Assembly (NCBI GenBank): GCA_964463915.1
Contig: CAYXEH010000009.1
Coordinates: 1-63,363 of the forward strand
Direction of reading: 5' to 3'
DNA length: 63,363 nt
Source: PUPG01 sp964463915
GTDB lineage: Bacteria; Bacteroidota; Bacteroidia; Bacteroidales; UBA7960
Of this stretch, positions 59,252 through 63,363 are shown in pieces. The notes under the pieces were generated by a model. The model worked only from the letters and a program-made list of their open reading frames with translations. It was not told the origin of the DNA and made no database searches. The stretch's first letter is position 1, and every line of letters starts with the position of its first letter. The position numbers were made by a program, and so were the translations under genes.

Positions 59252-60061
59252 ATGATGCGGACATTGCTTTTCTTAATGATGGTTTTGATCTCTTTTCCCG
59301 GCAGCGGGGTTCAGGATCCGACTGTCATTTCCCTGTCTCCCTCGGTGACAAAGATGATCTATGAGGTGGAAGGGTCCGCACAATTGCTTGGATATACCAA
59401 TTACTGTGACAGGGTGCTGGCAGATGACAAAGCCATTGTAGCCTCACAGATGAATGTCAATGCAGAGAAAATACTGTCACTGGATCCGGATGTTGTAATA
59501 ACCACCAGCCTGACCGCCGAACGCTCGGTCAGGGCATTGACTGCACTGGGGATAGAGGTCGTTGTACTGGAAATGCCCGGGTCATTCGGGGCCCTGTGTG
59601 ATCAGCTGGTTGATGTAGGGGAGTTGGTCGGAAGAAAGAATGAAGCAAACGGAATTGTCCGGGCCCAGAAAACCCGCCTTGCGCGGTTGCAGCAGAAAGT
59701 CCCTGATGACGAGCACCCCCTGATATTCATGCAGTTGGGGGCCAACCCCCTCTTCTCTGTGGTTCCGGATACCTTTCTGAATGATTATATTGAACTGGCA
59801 GGGGGGGAGAATATTGCTGCCGGGATGACGCATGGCAGTATCACCCGTGAAAGCGTGCTGGCAAAGGATCCGGAGGCGATCTTCATTGTGATGCGGGGAG
59901 CCGCCGGGGAAGAGGAAAAAGCCAACTGGCTGGCCTATCCTGGGCTGTCTGCCGCAGAAAACGGCAAAATCTTTTTGCTCGATGAAGACAATACAGCCAG
60001 CCCCACTCCTGAAATTTTCCTGGATATTCTTGAAGAGATCATTGAACGGATATATTATTAA
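59252..60061 (+). CDS. ABC importer binding protein, BtuF/FepB-like
   Basis: This 269-aa periplasmic protein has a signal peptide (LLFLMMVLISFPGSG) and no lipobox. It contains VISLSPSVTKMIYEVEGSAQLLGYTNYCD and LSLDPDVVITT, the typical first lobe of class III binding proteins joined by a rigid helix (VGELVGRKNEANGIVRAQKTRL). The size and sequence are closest to BtuF (cobalamin), but iron-siderophore or haem binding proteins look alike. The permease and ATPase genes follow. An ATG at 59255 is also possible as start. Confidence 0.8.
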   Translation: MMRTLLFLMMVLISFPGSGVQDPTVISLSPSVTKMIYEVEGSAQLLGYTNYCDRVLADDKAIVASQMNVNAEKILSLDPDVVITTSLTAERSVRALTALGIEVVVLEMPGSFGALCDQLVDVGELVGRKNEANGIVRAQKTRLARLQQKVPDDEHPLIFMQLGANPLFSVVPDTFLNDYIELAGGENIAAGMTHGSITRESVLAKDPEAIFIVMRGAAGEEEKANWLAYPGLSAAENGKIFLLDEDNTASPTPEIFLDILEEIIERIYY

Positions 60062-60131
60062 TTTTATGATCCGGCTCATGACCCTACGGGTTGCAGGTCC
60101 GGTGACCAAGGTTTAACCATTTAATGATACC

Positions 60132-61172
60132 ATGAACACCCCCTCAGGAAGCGCATCCAGGCAAAAAAAGCTTTTCCGGTGGGGGATATCCCTGCTTTCA
60201 CTGATCGTATTAACAGTGGTGGCCTTTGTGCTGGGGATATCTGCCGGTGAACTGAATATTTCTGTATGGGATATACCACGTATCCTGGCAGAAAAGGAAG
60301 GTGTTGAGTACGTGGTACTGACCCGGATACGGCTGCCCCGTATCATCCTTGCCATAGCGGCCGGCGGAGGTCTCAGCCTCTCGGGAGCTGTGCTTCAGGG
60401 TGTTTACCGAAACCCGCTGGTGGAACCATTTACCCTTGGTATATCTGGGGGAGCAGCTTTGGGGGTCGCATTCGCCATTGTGTTTACCCTACCTGCGGTT
60501 CTTGGTGCTTATGCCCTTCCGGTGGCAGGATTTTCCGGTGCGTTGCTTGCCATTGTTTTTGTATATGTGTTAGGTGCAAGATTCGGGCAGGCCAATGTCA
60601 ATAACATGTTGTTGATCGGGGTCATGGTAAGTTTCGTCTCTTCATCTGTCATGATGTTGATGATGTCGCTTGCCACAGCCCGGAATCTTCACAGCATAAT
60701 TTTCTGGATGATGGGCTCACTCGATGAACCAAACTCCACACTGATCCGGCTTACCCTGGTTGTATCAGTCAGCTCCCTTGTACTCGCCAGCTTTTTTTCC
60801 CGGCCCCTGAACGCTTTACGTCTCGGGGAGGAGAATGCCTGGCACCTGGGGATCAATACAGGATTGACAATCCGGATAATGTTTCTGCTGGCTTCCCTCG
60901 TGGCCGGCGTGTGTGTGGCTTCTACCGGGGTAATAGGCTTTGTAGGGCTGGTGATTCCTCACCTGGTAAGGATACTGGCCGGATCCGATTACCGCATCCT
61001 GCTACCGGCTTCTTTTCTGGGAGGAGGGGTCTTTCTGATCATCTGCGATGCCATTGCACGGACCATTATTGCGCCGAATGAACTGCCTATCGGGGTTATT
61101 ACGGGTATCGCCGGCGGAATTATGTTTATTGTTTTTCTAAGCCGTTCAAAAACAACACTGAAAGTCAATTAA
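60132..61172 (+). CDS. FecCD/BtuC-family ABC importer permease
   Basis: This 346-aa membrane protein has about ten segments and the family's hallmarks: LTRIRLPRIILAIAAGGGLSLSGAVLQG, YRNPLVEPFTLGISGGAALG, and GVIGFVGLVIPHLVRILAGSDYR, the last contacting the ATPase. It is the transmembrane part of a cobalamin/iron-chelate importer with the neighbouring binding protein and ATPase. The gap to the ATPase gene is only two bases. Confidence 0.92.
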   Translation: MNTPSGSASRQKKLFRWGISLLSLIVLTVVAFVLGISAGELNISVWDIPRILAEKEGVEYVVLTRIRLPRIILAIAAGGGLSLSGAVLQGVYRNPLVEPFTLGISGGAALGVAFAIVFTLPAVLGAYALPVAGFSGALLAIVFVYVLGARFGQANVNNMLLIGVMVSFVSSSVMMLMMSLATARNLHSIIFWMMGSLDEPNSTLIRLTLVVSVSSLVLASFFSRPLNALRLGEENAWHLGINTGLTIRIMFLLASLVAGVCVASTGVIGFVGLVIPHLVRILAGSDYRILLPASFLGGGVFLIICDAIARTIIAPNELPIGVITGIAGGIMFIVFLSRSKTTLKVN

Positions 61173-61174
61173 CC

Positions 61175-62026
61175 ATGTCCGGAGTATTAACGGTTCGTGA
61201 TTTTTCCTGCGGGTACAGTGATAAGTTTGTACTCCGCGATGTTAACATCCAGGCTGGCCAGGGTGAAATATCAGGAATTATTGGTCCAAACGGTTCTGGT
61301 AAAACAACGCTTTTCCGGGGAATAACCGGTGAGCTGCAGGCAAAGAGCGGGGAGGTGTTGCTTAACGGCAGGAATATCGGTCAGATGTCTTACAATGAAA
61401 GGGCTCGCTCAATGGCGGTGGTTGCACAACACATCTATGCCACAGATGTGACGGTTGAGGAGTATGTGCTGATGGGAAGGCTTCCACACCGGAAGCAATT
61501 TCAATTGTTCGAAACCAAGGAAGATTATGAGATTGCCCATCATTACATGCAGCTGACCAATGTGTATGGCTTGCGCAATAAATTAATGTCGAAAACCAGC
61601 GGGGGCGAGCAGCAACTGGCCAACATTGCACGGGCCCTGACCCAGCAGCCGGAGCTGTTGCTCCTGGATGAACCCACCTCTCACCTGGATATTACCCACC
61701 AGGTACAGATCCTGAACCTTATCCAGAAGCTGAATGAGGAGATGAAGCTTTCCGTACTGATGATCATTCATGATTTGAACCTGGCCGGAGAATACTGTGA
61801 TTACCTGGTCATGCTGAAAGATGGCCAACCCTTTAAACAAGGATTGCCTGACGAGGTCCTGAATTACCGGGTGATAGAGGAAGGATATAAAACGGTGGTA
61901 GTCGTGCAGCCGAATCCTGTGTCTCATAAACCTGCCGTATTCCTTGTGTCTGATAAAATCCTCAAGGGGAAAAAACAGGAGAACCGGCAGGGAGATAGTC
62001 CGGATCAGTCAGGGGAAAATATCTAA
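61175..62026 (+). CDS. FecE/BtuD-family ABC importer ATPase
   Basis: This 283-aa ATPase powers the preceding permease. It has Walker A GPNGSGKTT, the Q-loop region MAVVAQHIYATDVTVEEYVLMGR, the signature TSGGEQQLANIARAL, Walker B LLLLDEPTSHLD and the H-loop IIHDLN. All catalytic residues are intact, in contrast to the ATPase at 38561-39451. The C-terminal tail (about 265-283) is polar and variable. The transported substrate is not shown by the ATPase itself. Confidence 0.92.
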   Translation: MSGVLTVRDFSCGYSDKFVLRDVNIQAGQGEISGIIGPNGSGKTTLFRGITGELQAKSGEVLLNGRNIGQMSYNERARSMAVVAQHIYATDVTVEEYVLMGRLPHRKQFQLFETKEDYEIAHHYMQLTNVYGLRNKLMSKTSGGEQQLANIARALTQQPELLLLDEPTSHLDITHQVQILNLIQKLNEEMKLSVLMIIHDLNLAGEYCDYLVMLKDGQPFKQGLPDEVLNYRVIEEGYKTVVVVQPNPVSHKPAVFLVSDKILKGKKQENRQGDSPDQSGENI

Positions 62027-62037
62027 CAGGGGCCTGC

Positions 62038-62538
62038 TCATGGAAATATCTCTGACAGGGTATCGCGAAGGTGCGGAAACATCTTGCAAACATCTTCAGT
62101 TTTAAATAGCTCAAAGTCCCTGAACTCAAATCCGGGTGATACCATGGTGCTGACCAGGGTAAACCCGCTTTTTTCGCTGGGGCGGGCTCCGAAAATCATA
62201 TCCGCGGGCACCGGTAATTGTGGAGATTCACCTTTCTCCGGGTTGAGCCCGAGCCTTTTGACCACATGACTTCCCCTTTCGTCAACCAGGTGCATTTCCA
62301 GTGGCGAACCATAATGAAAAAACCACACTTCATCCGACCTGAGCTTATGCAGTTGGGACACCTGCCCCGCTTTGAGCAGAAAATAGATGGTAGAAGATAG
62401 TTTTCTGTTTCCTTCAAAACCCGGTGGCAAACAGATATTGTCAACTGCAATGGGGTTCTGGTAGATTTCTTTATAATATCCTCCTTCCGGGTGAGGTTCC
62501 ATGCGGAGCTTTTCCACAAAATAGTCGGCTGTCAGCAT
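62038..62538 (-). CDS. DUF985-type cupin protein
   Basis: This 166-aa protein starts MLTADYFVEKLRMEPHPEGGYYKEIYQ, the typical beginning of the DUF985 cupin family. It contains STIYFLLKAGQVSQLHKLRSDEVWFFHYG, a cupin motif with the metal-binding His, Glu and His, and PADMIFGARPSEKSGFTLVSTMVSPGFEF. Family members are cupin barrels of unknown or varied function. It converges on the ABC cluster, with a gap of only 11 bases. Confidence 0.88.
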   Translation of the reverse strand: MLTADYFVEKLRMEPHPEGGYYKEIYQNPIAVDNICLPPGFEGNRKLSSTIYFLLKAGQVSQLHKLRSDEVWFFHYGSPLEMHLVDERGSHVVKRLGLNPEKGESPQLPVPADMIFGARPSEKSGFTLVSTMVSPGFEFRDFELFKTEDVCKMFPHLRDTLSEIFP

Positions 62539-62738
62539 TATTGCATGTTTAGTATCTGCAGGATAAAGGTAAATAAGAATCGACTCCGGTCCAACCGCTG
62601 ATGGTGCTTTTTAATCCTGCGGCATGTAACGAAGTCCGGTGTGTGGAGCTTTCAGAAGGTTTCCGCATTTAGCTACAGTCTATTTTTGATGAGGGTGAAT
62701 TGCTTCACAGTGCAACTTATGACCTTTCGGAACTACTG

Positions 62739-62776
62739 TAAAAAAACATGCCCGCCGGCAGCGGCCAGCGGACATG
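62739..62776 (-). terminator. Rho-independent terminator of the small secreted protein gene
   Basis: On the minus strand, positions 62776-62764 pair with 62759-62747 (13 bp including two G-T pairs) around a CGCT tetraloop, followed by a run of seven T (plus-strand A 62740-62746). This is one of the best-formed terminators in the window. Confidence 0.85.
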
Positions 62777-62818
62777 AACCAACACAAAACAGACGGGCAT
62801 TTAGCCCCGAAAAAGCTT

Positions 62819-63139
62819 TTATCTGACTGCCAGAGTGATACCAGAGAATTTGAAAGCAATTCTTTCGGGTTTGCGCAACTCAAAGGGCAGTGGTTCTTCA
62901 ATCTCCGGCTTGAAATAAAGAGAGAGGTCCAGGGGTTCATTGGCTGCTTCGAAACGTTTGCGTAAACGGTAGGCTTCTACTGTGAAAGGAACAGCATCCG
63001 GTACAACTTCTGTTTTAACTGGTTGGATGAGGATTTCTCCATTGGGGCCCTTAAAGGTGAGGAATTCCTGGTTTTCCTGGGCAAATACGAAGGAGAAACT
63101 CAGCAACATGGCGGCGGTGATGATCATTCTTGTTTTCAT
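62819..63139 (-). CDS. Small secreted protein of unknown function
   Basis: This 106-aa protein has a signal peptide (MKTRMIITAAMLLSFSFVFA, cleavage near AQEN) and a short mature part of about 86 residues with no cysteine, ending FSGITLAVR. I do not recognise a family. It has its own terminator (62739-62776) and is probably a single-gene unit. The mature sequence is acidic in the middle (EAANEPLDLSLYFKPEIEEP). It may be a periplasmic or released protein. Confidence 0.65.
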   Translation of the reverse strand: MKTRMIITAAMLLSFSFVFAQENQEFLTFKGPNGEILIQPVKTEVVPDAVPFTVEAYRLRKRFEAANEPLDLSLYFKPEIEEPLPFELRKPERIAFKFSGITLAVR

Positions 63140-63273
63140 GACGATGGGGTTTTATCGGTTAATTTTTCAGGTCTCAGTTGAACTCAACCAAATACGAACC
63201 ATATTTGTGCCAATAATTATAACAAGCTGAAAATAAAAAGGTTAGACTGGTTTAAGCCAAAAGGTAAAAACGC

Positions 63274-63300
63274 AAAAAAGTGTCCGTCAACGAACACTTT
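63274..63300 (-). terminator. Hairpin with T run at the right window edge, reading from outside
   Basis: On the minus strand, 63300-63291 pairs with 63286-63277 (10 bp, one T-G pair) around a TTGA loop, with a run of six T overlapping its end. It would end a transcript entering from beyond 63363. The minus-strand frame from 63363 to the TAG at 63333-63331 could hold the last codons of such a gene. Confidence 0.5.
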
Positions 63301-63363
63301 GTATTCGCTAACGGACGCTCTTTCAGTTACCTATGTAAATACTGATACTATATCGTCATTCTG

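Overview
The window is chromosomal DNA from a member of the Bacteroidota, probably a marine or otherwise saline, peptide-using lineage of the Bacteroidales/Marinilabiliales type (an inference from gene content, not a placement). Signs of this are TAnnTTTG-type -7 promoter boxes, a SusC-like TonB receptor with a carboxypeptidase-D-like N-terminal domain, S46 dipeptidyl-peptidases, stand-alone LytTR regulators, a GH3-family protein, a fused two-domain E1 dehydrogenase and a glycine betaine ABC importer. There are no rRNA or tRNA genes, no CRISPR array, no insertion sequence and no phage or integrase gene. The window is gene-dense, and no stretch without a gene exceeds 300 bases.

Layout. 0.26-5.2 kb: AspT/YidE-type transporter, photolyase, NUDIX hydrolase and a secreted YD-repeat protein. 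5.2-9.4 kb (minus): the conserved translation operon thrS-infC-rpmI-rplT, in which infC starts at a non-canonical AUA codon, then an NlpC/P60 hydrolase gene. 9.5-16.1 kb: PgpH-like 7TM-HD phosphodiesterase, WbqC-like protein, NAD(P)H-hydrate repair enzyme and fused 2-oxoacid dehydrogenase E1. 16.1-22.5 kb (minus): CAP-domain lipoprotein, a secreted tandem Cache-domain protein with two small stand-alone LytTR regulators, a GH3-like protein and rlmN. 22.5-30.6 kb: an unknown barrel-like protein, an S41 protease lipoprotein, a porin-like protein, a glycine betaine uptake operon (binding protein, ATPase, permease) and a GltS-like symporter.

30.8-41.4 kb is the most unusual part. A porin-like gene and two S46 dipeptidyl-peptidase genes are followed by a rearranged ABC-transporter array: permease, 412-aa membrane protein, ATPase, permease, 412-aa membrane protein. 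The two permease genes lie in an exact 792-bp repeat, the two 412-aa proteins are clearly diverged paralogues, and the last codons of a lost second ATPase gene remain just before the first permease. The surviving ATPase has changes in its signature and Walker B motifs.

41.6-47.3 kb: TonB-dependent receptor, DUF4876-like lipoprotein and a large outer-membrane protein, apparently one surface system. 47.4-49.4 kb (minus): a histidine kinase/response regulator pair. 49.6-55.0 kb: an M16 protease and a convergent S9 dipeptidyl-peptidase, separated by a strong hairpin. 55.4-62.0 kb: S-adenosylhomocysteinase, SAM synthetase and adenosine kinase (the SAM cycle), followed closely by a BtuFCD/FecBCD-like importer that may bring in cobalamin. 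62.0-63.4 kb: a DUF985-type cupin and a small secreted protein with a well-formed terminator.
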